The translations under genes were made by a program, and so were the position numbers. Below are positions 32,580 through 40,458 of a stretch of 64,000 bases of DNA, in pieces. Numbering within the stretch: the stretch's first letter is position 1; each line of letters starts with the position of its first letter. A model generated the notes under the pieces. The model had not been told where the DNA came from. It made no database searches and was given only the letters and a program-made list of their open reading frames with translations. The DNA lies in contig JACKKB010000005.1 of assembly GCA_020637635.1 (NCBI GenBank), positions 62,001 to 126,000 on the forward strand, in the 5' to 3' direction. The stretch is from Albidovulum sp. Its GTDB lineage: Bacteria > Pseudomonadota > Alphaproteobacteria > Rhodobacterales > Rhodobacteraceae.

Positions 32580-33607
32580 GCCTGTCCCCCCAGGTCGACC
32601 GGTCTGCCGCTGCGGATGCTCTCGTCGGCCGCAAGACAGACGGCGAGCGAGGCGACGGCATCGGACATGTGGCGGCCGAGATCGATATCCTCGACGATGG
32701 CCCGGATCAGATAGTCCTGCTCGGCCGCGCAGAGCGCCTCATGGCCGGGCTCGCCGGGAAAGTCGACATCCTCGTCGGTCCCTGCCGTGCGGTGAATGCG
32801 CAGCGACCCGACCTTGGTATGTCCCTCGACCGAATCCGAGGCCGGATGCATGCCGGACAGGATCGAGATCGCGCCCCGGGGCGAGATCACGTCCTTCACG
32901 AAATGGGCGACCTCCGACATCATCGGGCCCCAGCCGGCCTCGTACCAGCCGACCGATCCGTCCTCGAACAGCACCTGGAACTGGCCGTAATTGTACATCC
33001 CCGGCGCGATCTCGTCGGAAAGACGCAGACCCATCCCGTTCACCCTGACCGGGGCCGCATCGGTGATCTGGCACATCACGTCGACGTAATGCACGCCGCA
33101 ATCGACGATCGGCGGCGTCGTCTGCATCAACTGCTTGTGCACCTCCCATGTCGGCCCGGTCGATTGCTGGTTGAGGTTCAGCCGGAAGACATATGGCCCC
33201 CCGAGCGCCCGCGCTTCGGCGATGAAGCGCTGCCAGGAAGGATGGTGGCGCAGGATGTAGCCGACGACGAGCTTGCGGCCGAGGCGCTGCGCCGCCGCAA
33301 CCACGCGCCGCGCATCGGCGACCGTCGTCGCCAGCGGCTTTTCGACGAAGACATGCGCGCCCGCCTCCATCGCCGCCACCGCGTAGTCGGCGTGGCTGTC
33401 GGAATAGGTGGCGATGACGACGATGTCGGGCTTCGTGGCCGCCAGCGCCCGGTGAAAGTCGCCAAAGACGGGGTAGGGGGCAAGCGCCCCGGTCAGGGCC
33501 TTGCCCGAACGGTTGACGAGCCCCGCGATCTCGCTCGCGCCGTGATGGTGATGGGCCAGCGCATGCGCGTGCCCCATGTTGCCGAGTCCGGCGATCAGTA
33601 CCTTCAT
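32576..33607 (-). CDS. Gfo/Idh/MocA-family oxidoreductase
   Basis: NAD(P)-dependent sugar dehydrogenase family, 343 residues. The Rossmann N-terminus has VLIAGLGNMGHAHALAH. The cofactor/catalytic stretch VFVEKPLATTVADARRVVAA contains the EKP motif, and a possible active-site region VDCGVHYVDVMCQI contains the conserved Asp and His. It is embedded between a permease and the ATPase gene of the sugar importer with 4-bp overlaps on both sides. Its reaction is unknown. Members oxidise sugars, epimerise them via keto intermediates, open anhydro sugars, or act as NAD-dependent glycosidases. Confidence 0.85.
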   Translation of the reverse strand: MKVLIAGLGNMGHAHALAHHHHGASEIAGLVNRSGKALTGALAPYPVFGDFHRALAATKPDIVVIATYSDSHADYAVAAMEAGAHVFVEKPLATTVADARRVVAAAQRLGRKLVVGYILRHHPSWQRFIAEARALGGPYVFRLNLNQQSTGPTWEVHKQLMQTTPPIVDCGVHYVDVMCQITDAAPVRVNGMGLRLSDEIAPGMYNYGQFQVLFEDGSVGWYEAGWGPMMSEVAHFVKDVISPRGAISILSGMHPASDSVEGHTKVGSLRIHRTAGTDEDVDFPGEPGHEALCAAEQDYLIRAIVEDIDLGRHMSDAVASLAVCLAADESIRSGRPVDLGGQA

Positions 33608-34443
33608 TTCACGGCCCCCGAGGTGATGCCGCGGATCAGTTGCCGCGAGAAGATGACGTAAAGGACGAGGACCGGCAGGATCGCGAGGCTCAAGGCCGAG
33701 AGAACCGCGTTCCAGTCGGTCACGAACTGCCCGATGAAGACCTGGCTGCCGAGCGTCAGCGTCTTCGTCGCCTCCGATGGCGCCAGGATCAGCGGGAACC
33801 AGAGATCGTTCCAGATCGGGATCATGTTGAAGACCGCGACGGTCGCCATTGCCGGGCGCACCAGCGGCAGCACCAGCCGGAAGAAGATCGCATACTCGCT
33901 CATCCCGTCGATCCGCCCGGCATTCTTCAGGTCGTCCGAGACCTGGCGCATGAATTCCGACAGGATGAAGACCGCGAGCGGCAGGCCCTGCGCGGTGTAG
34001 ACGAGGATCAGCGCGGCAAGCGTGTTCACCAGCCCCGTCGCCACCATCATCTGCAGGATCGCCACCGTCCCGATCCGGATCGGGATCATGATCCCGAGCG
34101 CCAGATAGAGCCCCATGAGCGTGTTGCCGCGGAACCGGTACTCCGAAAGCGCGAAAGCCGCCATCGCCCCGAAAAGCAGGATGAGGCCAAGCGACACTAC
34201 CGTCACGATCATCGAGTTCTGGAAGTAGAGGAAGAAGTCGCCCTGCTTCATCACCGTCTGGTAGCCGATGAGCGAGAAGCTCTGCGCGTCGGGCAGCGCA
34301 AGCGGCGCCCCGAAGATCGCCTTGCGGGTCTTGAACGAGTTGATGAGGATCACCGCCACCGGAAAGAGCGCGATCGCCGTGTAGGTCAGGAGCGCCAGAT
34401 GGGCGAGACCGCTGTTCAAGGGGTTGTGGCGCGCCTTGTTCAT
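33604..34443 (-). CDS. Sugar ABC importer permease (CUT1, MalG-like)
   Basis: Inner-membrane permease, 279 residues with about six membrane segments. The EAA-type loop is ELKNAGRIDG-like: here DDLKNAGRIDGMSEYAIFFR followed by LVLPLVRPA. The C-terminus LIRGITSGAVK is the MalG-type end. The start is the ATG at 34443 (MNKARHNPLNSGLAHL); the longer frame upstream reads in a wrong frame of the partner permease. It ends overlapping the oxidoreductase gene by 4 bp. Confidence 0.93.
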   Translation of the reverse strand: MNKARHNPLNSGLAHLALLTYTAIALFPVAVILINSFKTRKAIFGAPLALPDAQSFSLIGYQTVMKQGDFFLYFQNSMIVTVVSLGLILLFGAMAAFALSEYRFRGNTLMGLYLALGIMIPIRIGTVAILQMMVATGLVNTLAALILVYTAQGLPLAVFILSEFMRQVSDDLKNAGRIDGMSEYAIFFRLVLPLVRPAMATVAVFNMIPIWNDLWFPLILAPSEATKTLTLGSQVFIGQFVTDWNAVLSALSLAILPVLVLYVIFSRQLIRGITSGAVK

Positions 34444-34450
34444 CACCGCC

Positions 34451-35362
34451 TCAGAACTGATAGCGCCGCATGCGCGTCTGGATGCCGAAGAGATAGAGGC
34501 AGACGCCGGCGAGGATGATGAAGAACATGGCGCTCGCGATCGCCGAACCCATGTAGGGATCGCCGAGCTGCAACTGGAAGCCGAAGAAGGTGCGGTAGAG
34601 GAAGGTGCCAAGGATGTCGGTGGAGAAATTCGGCCCGGCCAGCGCGCCCTGCGCCGTGTAGATAAGGTCGAACGCGTTGAAATTGCCGACGAATGTCAGG
34701 ATCGAGATGATCCCGATCGAGGGCAGGATCAAGGGCAGCTTGATCTTGCGGAAGGCCGCCCAGCCGGTGAGCCCGTCGATCTCGCCTGCCTCCAGAACCT
34801 CCTCGGGGATCGACAGCAGCGCGGCGTAGATCAGCATCATCGGAATGCCGACGAACTGCCAGACCGAGACGAGCGCCAGCGTCGTCAGCGCATAGTGTTC
34901 CTTGCCGAGCCAGGGCGCGAAGAACGCCTTCAGCCCGACCGCGTCGAGGATCCCGGGCGCGATGCCCCAGATCGGCGAGAGGATGAGCTTCCAGGCGAAG
35001 CCGACGATGACGAAGCTCAGGATCGTCGGGATGAAGATCGCCGACCGGTAGAGCGCGGCGAAACGAAGCCGCGGGTGGCTCAGGATCGCCGCCAGCGCGA
35101 TGCCGACCGGGTTCTGCACCGCCATGTGAATGAGAAAGAACCAGAAGTTGTTGCCGAGCGCGTTCCAGAACGAGGCCGACCAGCGCGGATCGCCGAAGAG
35201 CGTGCGGAAATTCGCGATCCCGGCAAACTCGGCGCCCTCCGGTCCGCCGCGGTAGAACGACAGCCTGAGCGTGTCGAAGAGCGGCACGATCATCACGGCG
35301 GTATAGACCAGCACCGCGGGCGCCAGAAAGACCGCGATATGGAAACGGGTCCGGGCCTTCAC
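34451..35362 (-). CDS. Sugar ABC importer permease (CUT1, MalF-like)
   Basis: Partner permease, 303 residues. The first segment is FHIAVFLAPAVLVYTAVMI. The EAA loop is EEVLEAGEIDGLTGWAAFRK followed by IKLPLILPS. A GTG start at 35362 has AGGAGAGG upstream and gives the family's usual length. The longer frame to 35506 passes through an intergenic hairpin and is rejected. It follows the binding-protein gene by 82 bp. Confidence 0.92.
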   Translation of the reverse strand: MKARTRFHIAVFLAPAVLVYTAVMIVPLFDTLRLSFYRGGPEGAEFAGIANFRTLFGDPRWSASFWNALGNNFWFFLIHMAVQNPVGIALAAILSHPRLRFAALYRSAIFIPTILSFVIVGFAWKLILSPIWGIAPGILDAVGLKAFFAPWLGKEHYALTTLALVSVWQFVGIPMMLIYAALLSIPEEVLEAGEIDGLTGWAAFRKIKLPLILPSIGIISILTFVGNFNAFDLIYTAQGALAGPNFSTDILGTFLYRTFFGFQLQLGDPYMGSAIASAMFFIILAGVCLYLFGIQTRMRRYQF

Positions 35363-35395
35363 CAAGCCTCTCCTTCGCTCTTCGCCTGTTGGCAA

Positions 35396-35434
35396 ATATC
35401 CTCGGGGGGGTGCGGGGGGCCGAAAGCCCCCCGC
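35396..35434 (-). repeat. Intergenic stem-loop between binding protein and permease genes, copy 2
   Basis: GCGGGGGGC (35412-35420) pairs perfectly with GCCCCCCGC (35426-35434) around CGAAA. Beside it lies CAAATATCC (35394-35402 region), also seen near 47814. The position, just after a binding-protein gene, is where importer operons often carry a hairpin that raises binding-protein mRNA over permease mRNA. That role is inferred. Confidence 0.55.
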
Positions 35435-35444
35435 GGACGCCGGC

Positions 35445-36707
35445 TCAGTTGCCCTGCTGCGGCGCATACCAGGAGGCGAGCCCCTCCTGCAGACGCTTCG
35501 AAGCATCCTCCGGCGTCTCGGTGCCGTTGATCACATTGGCCGAGGCGGTCCAGGTCTCGTTTTCCAGGTTCGGCGTGCCGCGCGACAGGATCTGATAGGT
35601 CGAGCGGATCGTCGAATGGCACTTGTCGCGCCAGCCGACGAATTCCTGCGCCAGCGGATCCTGCATCGCCACCGGCGTAGCGTTCAGCGAGAAGAAGCCG
35701 GGCAGGGCGTTGGCGTAGAGATCGGCGAATTCCGCCGAACCCACCCATTCCAGAAATGCCTTGGCCTCGTCGGGATGCGCCGAGGCCGCGTTGAGGCCGA
35801 TGGCGATGTCGGTGTGGTCGGAGATATAGCACTCGTCGCCCGCGGCCTGGACCGGCGGCGGGAAGGCGCCCATCTTGAAGCCGGCCTGCGCATTGAAGCC
35901 CGAGATCTCCCACGAACCGGCCGGATAGATCGCGGCACGGCCGAGGGTGAAAAGGTTCTGGCTGTCGGGATAGGTCTGCGCCTCGAACCCGTCGCCGAGA
36001 TAGTCCTTCCACCGGGCAAGCTGCCGGTAGGGCGCCACCCAGTCCTCGTCGGTCAGCTTCTGCGTGCCCTTGATGAGCGCGAGCCGTCCCTCTTCGCCCT
36101 TCCAGTAGTTCGGCCCGATGTTCTGATAGCCCATCGTGGCCGCTTCCCACTGGTCGTTGGTGCCCATCGCCATCGGGATGTAGGTGCCTTCGGCCTTGAT
36201 CTTGTCGAGCACCGCGAAGAACTCGTCGACCGTCGCCGGCACCGTCAGGCCGAGCGCGTCGAAGGCGTCCTTGTTGTAGATGAAGCCGTGGATGACCGAG
36301 GCCATCGGCACGCAGAAGGTGTGGGCGCCGTCATCCGTTTGCCAGGCCGACTTGGCGACGTCGGAGAAATTCGCCATCGAGGCGAGCCCCGAGAGATCGG
36401 CGAGCTGGCCCTTGTCGTAAAGTGCCAGCGAGGCGTCGAAGGGCCGGCAGGTGATGAGATCGCCCGCCGAGCCGGCGTCGAGCTTGGAGTTGAGCGCGGC
36501 ATTGTATTCGGCCGGCGCCGAGGGCGTGAACTGCACCTTGATGCCGGGATGGCCGGCCTCGAAGGCGGGAATGATCTTGTCCTGCCAGATCGACAGGTCG
36601 TCATTGCGCCAGCTCTCGATCGTCAGCGTCACGTCGTCGGCGAAGGCGGCCGAGCCGGCCAGGATGGTCGAGGCCATGAGCAGCCCCGTCAGGTGTCGCG
36701 TCGTCAT
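35445..36707 (-). CDS. Sugar ABC importer substrate-binding protein (family 1)
   Basis: Periplasmic binding protein of the CUT1 importer, 420 residues. A Sec signal peptide ends near GSAAFA (residue 23). VTLTIESWRNDDLSIWQDKI and IPAFEAGHPGIKVQFTPSAP are the usual first strands. The central stretch YNKDAFDALGLTVPATVDEF is typical of sugar binders of family 1, and several Trp residues that could stack on sugar rings are present (YWKGEEG, DEDWVAPYR, WVGSAEF). The start overlaps the murQ stop by 4 bp. The ligand is inferred to be GlcNAc, MurNAc or small peptidoglycan/chitin sugars from the linked enzymes; the sequence does not settle it. Confidence 0.9.
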   Translation of the reverse strand: MTTRHLTGLLMASTILAGSAAFADDVTLTIESWRNDDLSIWQDKIIPAFEAGHPGIKVQFTPSAPAEYNAALNSKLDAGSAGDLITCRPFDASLALYDKGQLADLSGLASMANFSDVAKSAWQTDDGAHTFCVPMASVIHGFIYNKDAFDALGLTVPATVDEFFAVLDKIKAEGTYIPMAMGTNDQWEAATMGYQNIGPNYWKGEEGRLALIKGTQKLTDEDWVAPYRQLARWKDYLGDGFEAQTYPDSQNLFTLGRAAIYPAGSWEISGFNAQAGFKMGAFPPPVQAAGDECYISDHTDIAIGLNAASAHPDEAKAFLEWVGSAEFADLYANALPGFFSLNATPVAMQDPLAQEFVGWRDKCHSTIRSTYQILSRGTPNLENETWTASANVINGTETPEDASKRLQEGLASWYAPQQGN

Positions 36708-37639
36708 GTCTTGCTCCCTTGGTTGGTCGTCGGGTCCCGGCGTTCGCCGCCGGTCGTCGTGAACCGCGCGATGGCCGCGCGGAGATTTCCCTCGGTTGCG
36801 GCAAGCAGGCGCTCGGCCTCGCCCGCCGTGGCGCCGAGCGCGCCGAGGACCGCGGGTTTCACCGCGCCCCGATGTGTTGCCAGCGCCGCCTCCGCGGCAG
36901 ATGCCGGGACGCCCGCGAGCGCCGCGACGATGCCTCGTGCCCGGGCGCGCAGCTTGTCATTGTCGGCGACGAGATTGACCATCATCCCGTCAAGGACATG
37001 GCCAAGCCGGATCGCCGCCAGCGTCGAAAGGAGGTTGAGCGCGATCTTCTGTGCCGTGCCGGCCCCCATCCGTGTCGAACCGGCGACAAGCTCGGGCGGG
37101 GTCGGCAGGCAGACCGCCACGTCGCTGCAGCCGAAAAGCGCCGCGCCGGCATTGTTGGCGATGCCGATCACGGTGACACCGGCCGCGCGTGCGCGCCGCG
37201 CGAAGCCGATCACATAGGGCGTGCTCCCCGACGCGGTGACCGCAATCGCCGCATCGCCCGGGCGAAGGGCGTCGGCGGCGCGGGTGCCGGCGTCCTCGTC
37301 GTCCTCGCCGGCGCCTTCCATGCGGGTGCCGGCCGGCAGGCCGCCGGCCATGAACATGAGGATACGGTCGGGATCGATGCCATAGGTTCCGGGCAGCTCC
37401 AGCGCATCGGCCATGGCCATAAGCGCCGAGGATCCGGCGCCGACATAGGCCAGGCGGCCACCCGCCTTCAGGGCCGTGGCGATGCGCTGCGATGCCGCCT
37501 CGATCCCGGGCAGCGCCGTCTCGACCGTCGCGGCCGCCGCGCATTGCCCGCGCCAGAGCCGGACGAGCGCCTCGCCGGCGGGCAGCGCATCGAGGCCCCG
37601 CGCCTGGTCGTGGTGCATTTCGGTCGTCGCCGTCGGCAT
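36704..37639 (-). CDS. murQ: N-acetylmuramic acid 6-phosphate etherase
   Basis: Cleaves D-lactate from MurNAc 6-phosphate to leave GlcNAc 6-phosphate. 311 residues. The SIS domain has GRLAYVGAGSSALMAMADAL followed by ELPGTYGID, where the Glu matches the catalytic-region E-(C)-PPTFG of known MurQ. ITASGSTPYVIGFARRARAAG-type sequence (here VTASGSTPYVIG) follows. The late signature GSTRMGAGTAQKIALNLLST is highly diagnostic, followed by RLGHVLDGMMVNLVADNDKL. The GSTR-Rxx-AGTAQK motif separates it from other SIS proteins. It is the first gene of the importer operon, behind AAGGGGGG and an operator-bearing promoter. Confidence 0.92.
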   Translation of the reverse strand: MPTATTEMHHDQARGLDALPAGEALVRLWRGQCAAAATVETALPGIEAASQRIATALKAGGRLAYVGAGSSALMAMADALELPGTYGIDPDRILMFMAGGLPAGTRMEGAGEDDEDAGTRAADALRPGDAAIAVTASGSTPYVIGFARRARAAGVTVIGIANNAGAALFGCSDVAVCLPTPPELVAGSTRMGAGTAQKIALNLLSTLAAIRLGHVLDGMMVNLVADNDKLRARARGIVAALAGVPASAAEAALATHRGAVKPAVLGALGATAGEAERLLAATEGNLRAAIARFTTTGGERRDPTTNQGSKT

Positions 37640-37658
37640 CGAATCCCCCCTTTGGGGC

Positions 37659-37687
37659 AGAATACCTTTTTAATACCTTTTGGCCAA
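37659..37687 (-). promoter_or_regulatory. Promoter and paired operator of the murQ-importer operon
   Basis: On the minus strand, -35 TTGGCC (37682-37687) and -10 TATTCT (37659-37664) are 17 bp apart. Two direct copies of AAAGGTATT (plus-strand AATACCTTT at 37661-37669 and 37672-37680, an 11-bp period) fill the spacer and overlap the -10. A repressor bound there would block polymerase. Confidence 0.7.
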
Positions 37688-37781
37688 CAGATTTCTCGAG
37701 CCGCGATCGATTCCGCGGGCAGCGGCCACATGAGACGCTTTTCAATGGGACCAATGGCCAGAATCCTCTTTTAATCGCCCT

Positions 37782-37801
37782 AAAGGTATTATAAAGGTAT
37801 T
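37782..37801 (+). promoter_or_regulatory. Paired operator of the kinase-gntR-SIS-nagA operon
   Basis: AAAGGTATT at 37782-37790 and 37793-37801, the same 11-bp period as the pair at 37661-37680 but on the opposite strand, so the two promoters are mirror images. The second copy ends 2 bp before the kinase ATG, and its AAAGG probably doubles as the ribosome site. If TATTAT (37786-37791) is the -10, the leader is only a few bases. The likely binder is the GntR protein encoded at 38664. Confidence 0.65.
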
Positions 37802-37803
37802 TC

Positions 37804-38670
37804 ATGACCGGAAGCGCCCCCATCCTGATCGGCCTCGACGGCGGCGGCACATCTTGCCGCGTCGCCCTGCTGCGGGCAGGGGAGCGGTTCGAGGTGACGC
37901 ACGGGCCGGCGAATGTCTCGACCGATTTCGACGCCGCGATGGCAACGGTGACGGGCGCGCTCGAGGCTGCGGCCGCGGCGGCCGGACTGACGCTTGCCGG
38001 CCTTGCCGGGGCGCCGGCCCATCTCGGCCTCGCGGGGGTCATGAGCCCGGCGATTGCGGAGCGGGTGAAATCGGCCCTGCCGCTCGGCCGCGCGACCGTC
38101 ACCGACGACCGGCCTACGACCGTGGCCGGCGCGCTCGGCGCCGAGGACGGCGCGGTCGCCGCGATCGGAACCGGCTCGTTCGTCGGCCGCCAGGCGCAGG
38201 GCAGGCTTGCCGGGGTCGGGGGCTGGGGCTTCTACATCGGCGATCAGGCCTCGGGCGCCTGGCTCATGCGCCGCTGCCTCGAAGAGGTGATGCTGGTCGT
38301 CGACGGGCTCGGTCCCGCCAGCGACCTTCAGCGCGCCATCCTGGCCGAACATGGCGACGACCCTGGCCGCATCGTGCTCTTCTCGCTCGATGCCCGACCG
38401 GCCGACTACGGACGGATGGCGCGCCGCATCGTCGAGGCGGCCGAGGCGGGCGACCCGCTCGGCAGCCGCCTGATGGACGAGGGTGCCGGCTATATTCGCG
38501 CTGCCCTGGCGGTGCTCGGCTGGACCCGGGGCGAACGGCTCTGCCTGACCGGCGGGCTCGGGCCGGCCTATGCCCGCTGGATGGGCGAGACGGCGACGGC
38601 GCCCCGCGGCAGCGCGCTTGACGGAGCGCTTCTGCTGGCCGCCCGTGCCGCCGAGGCCGCGCCATGCTGA
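37804..38670 (+). CDS. BadF/BadG-family amino-sugar kinase (GlcNAc/MurNAc kinase type)
   Basis: ASKHA-fold kinase, 288 residues. The phosphate-1 loop is LIGLDGGGTSCRVALL. ADGAVAAIGTGSFVG-like sequence (AIGTGSFVGRQ) is phosphate-2, and GGWGFYIGDQASGAWLMRR is the family hallmark with the catalytic-region Asp. The late CLTGGLGPAYARWM is the adenosine site. This family includes the GlcNAc kinase NagK-type enzymes and the dual MurNAc/GlcNAc kinase MurK. Given MurQ and NagA next door, phosphorylation of imported GlcNAc and/or MurNAc at O6 is the best inference. It heads the plus-strand operon and overlaps gntR by 7 bp. Confidence 0.85.
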   Translation: MTGSAPILIGLDGGGTSCRVALLRAGERFEVTHGPANVSTDFDAAMATVTGALEAAAAAAGLTLAGLAGAPAHLGLAGVMSPAIAERVKSALPLGRATVTDDRPTTVAGALGAEDGAVAAIGTGSFVGRQAQGRLAGVGGWGFYIGDQASGAWLMRRCLEEVMLVVDGLGPASDLQRAILAEHGDDPGRIVLFSLDARPADYGRMARRIVEAAEAGDPLGSRLMDEGAGYIRAALAVLGWTRGERLCLTGGLGPAYARWMGETATAPRGSALDGALLLAARAAEAAPC

Positions 38671-39425
38671 TCGCGGATTTCCTTGACCCCGAACGCTGGA
38701 TGGACCCCAAGCAGGGGCTGCTCTACGTCCAGCTCCGCCGCCGCATCGAGGAGGGGATCGGCAACGGCTTGCTCGCGCCCGACATGGCGCTGCCGCCGGA
38801 ACGCGAGATCGCGAGCCTGACCGGGCTTTCGCGCGTGACGGTGCGCAAGGCGATCGCCGAGCTGGTCGACCGTGGCCTCATCCTGCAGCGCCAGGGTGCC
38901 GGCTCCTTCGTGGCCCCCGCGCGGCGGCCCAAGGTCGAGCAGCTTCTCTCCCGGCTGACCTCGTTTTCCGAGGACATGGCCCGTCGCGGGCTCCGCTCCG
39001 ACGTGGTCTGGCTCGAGCGCGGGCTCTTTCAGGCGGCTCCCGACGAGATCGCGGCTCTCGGCATCGACACCGGGAGCCAGGTCGCGCGTCTGGCGCGGCT
39101 GAGGCGCGCCGACGAACGCCCGATGGCGATCGAACGCGCCTCGCTGCCGGTGTCGATCCTGCCCAACCCGCTCAACGTGACGCATTCGCTCTACGAGTTT
39201 CTGGCCGCCGACGGGCTGCGCCCGGTGCGCGCGCTGCAGAGGATCTCGGCCGTCAACCTCGGCGGCGCGGATGCCGATCTACTGGGCGTCGCGCCGATGG
39301 CGGCGGGGCTGAAGATCGAGCGGCTCTCCTATCTCGACGACGGCCGCGTGGCCGAATTCACCCGATCCCTTTACCGCGGCGACGCCTACGACTTCGTGGC
39401 CGAACTGCGCCTGCCGGAGCCCTGA
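38664..39425 (+). CDS. GntR/HutC-family transcriptional regulator
   Basis: Likely repressor of both divergent amino-sugar operons. 253 residues. The N-terminal winged helix has YVQLRRRIEEGIGNGLLAPD, then ALPPEREIASLTGLSRVTVR and KAIAELVDRGLILQRQGAGS, the GntR DNA-binding pattern. The UTRA effector domain follows from about residue 95 (LTSFSEDMARRGLRSDVVWL and then the sugar-phosphate-binding region near SLYEFLAADGLRPVRALQRI). NagR-type members sense GlcN6P or GlcNAc6P, so a phosphorylated amino sugar is the likely inducer. It overlaps the kinase gene by 7 bp and ends 1 bp before the SIS gene. Confidence 0.9.
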   Translation: MLIADFLDPERWMDPKQGLLYVQLRRRIEEGIGNGLLAPDMALPPEREIASLTGLSRVTVRKAIAELVDRGLILQRQGAGSFVAPARRPKVEQLLSRLTSFSEDMARRGLRSDVVWLERGLFQAAPDEIAALGIDTGSQVARLARLRRADERPMAIERASLPVSILPNPLNVTHSLYEFLAADGLRPVRALQRISAVNLGGADADLLGVAPMAAGLKIERLSYLDDGRVAEFTRSLYRGDAYDFVAELRLPEP

Positions 39426-39426
39426 G

Positions 39427-40458
39427 ATGAGCGAAACCGAAAGCCTCATGCGGCGCGAGATCGCCGAGATCCCCGCAGCGGCGGCCCGTCTTCTGGACGC
39501 GAGCGGCGCCGATATCCGCGCCGCCGCAGCCGCCGCGCGCAGCCTCGATCCGGCCTATATCGCCACCGTGGCGCGCGGCTCCTCCGATCAGGCCTGCACC
39601 TTCCTGAAATACGCCGCCGAACTGACGCTCGGCCTGCCGGTGGCCTCGCTCGGCCCCTCGGTCGCCTCGATCTACCGCGCGCCGCTGCGCCTTGCCGGTG
39701 CGCTTGCCATCACCGTTTCGCAATCGGGGCGCAGCCCCGACATCGTCGAGATGGCGCGCGCGGCGCGGGCAGGGGGGGCGATGACGCTGGCGGTGACGAA
39801 CGATGCCGGTTCACCCCTGGCCCTGGCCTGCGACCGGACGCTCGACATCCAGGCCGGCCCGGAACTCTCGGTCGCGGCCACCAAGACCTTCGTCACCTCG
39901 GCCCTCGCCGGCCTCGCGCTCGTCGCCGAGTGGAAGGACGACCGGGACCTCAGGGCCGCCATCGCGGCGCTGCCGGGCCATCTCGAACGCGCGACCCGCG
40001 CGGACTGGGGCGCGCTGGCCGAACTGTCGGGCAGGGCGCGCTCTCTCTACACGCTCGGCCGTGGCCCGAGCTTCGCTATGTCCGGCGAGGCGGCGCTCAA
40101 GTTCAAGGAAACCTGCCAGATCCACGGCGAGAACTATTCCTCGGCCGAGGTCCTGCACGGGCCCGTCTCGATCGTGGGTCCGGACTTCCCGGTGCTGGCC
40201 TTCGCGGTGCCCGACGCCGCCGAAAGCGCCGTCGTCGAGGTCGCCGACGCGCTGGCGGCCAAGGGGGCGGCGGTCTTCGTCACCTCCGCGCGGGCCTCAG
40301 CGGCGACCGAACTGCCCGCGGTCCGCACCGGCCATCCGCTGACCGATCCGCTGGCGCTCGTCGTCTCGTTCTATGCGATGGTGGAGCGCGTGGCGCGCGC
40401 CCGGGGCATCGACCCGGACCGGCCGCGACACCTGAGCAAGGTCACGGCGACGGTCTGA
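39427..40458 (+). CDS. SIS-family glucosamine-6-phosphate deaminase (NagB-II/AgaS-like)
   Basis: Two SIS domains resembling the isomerase half of GlmS, 343 residues, with no glutaminase domain. The first has VARGSSDQACTFLKYAAELT, VSQSGRSPDIVEMARAARAG and SVAATKTFVTSALAGLAL. The second has LGRGPSFAMSGEAALKFKET and then CQIHGENYSSAEVLHGPVSI. The C-terminus HLSKVTATV corresponds to the GlmS catalytic tail. Such stand-alone proteins act as GlcN6P deaminases (NagB-II) or as GalN6P deaminases (AgaS); no NagB is seen in the island. It would turn GlcN6P into Fru6P. It overlaps nagA (TGATG). Confidence 0.87.
   Translation: MSETESLMRREIAEIPAAAARLLDASGADIRAAAAAARSLDPAYIATVARGSSDQACTFLKYAAELTLGLPVASLGPSVASIYRAPLRLAGALAITVSQSGRSPDIVEMARAARAGGAMTLAVTNDAGSPLALACDRTLDIQAGPELSVAATKTFVTSALAGLALVAEWKDDRDLRAAIAALPGHLERATRADWGALAELSGRARSLYTLGRGPSFAMSGEAALKFKETCQIHGENYSSAEVLHGPVSIVGPDFPVLAFAVPDAAESAVVEVADALAAKGAAVFVTSARASAATELPAVRTGHPLTDPLALVVSFYAMVERVARARGIDPDRPRHLSKVTATV

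Noticed and set aside
34451..35530. Longer starts for the sugar permease genes
   Set aside because: The extra N-terminal residues are Pro/Arg/Ser-rich and read through intergenic hairpins or a wrong frame of the neighbour. Shorter starts have ribosome sites.
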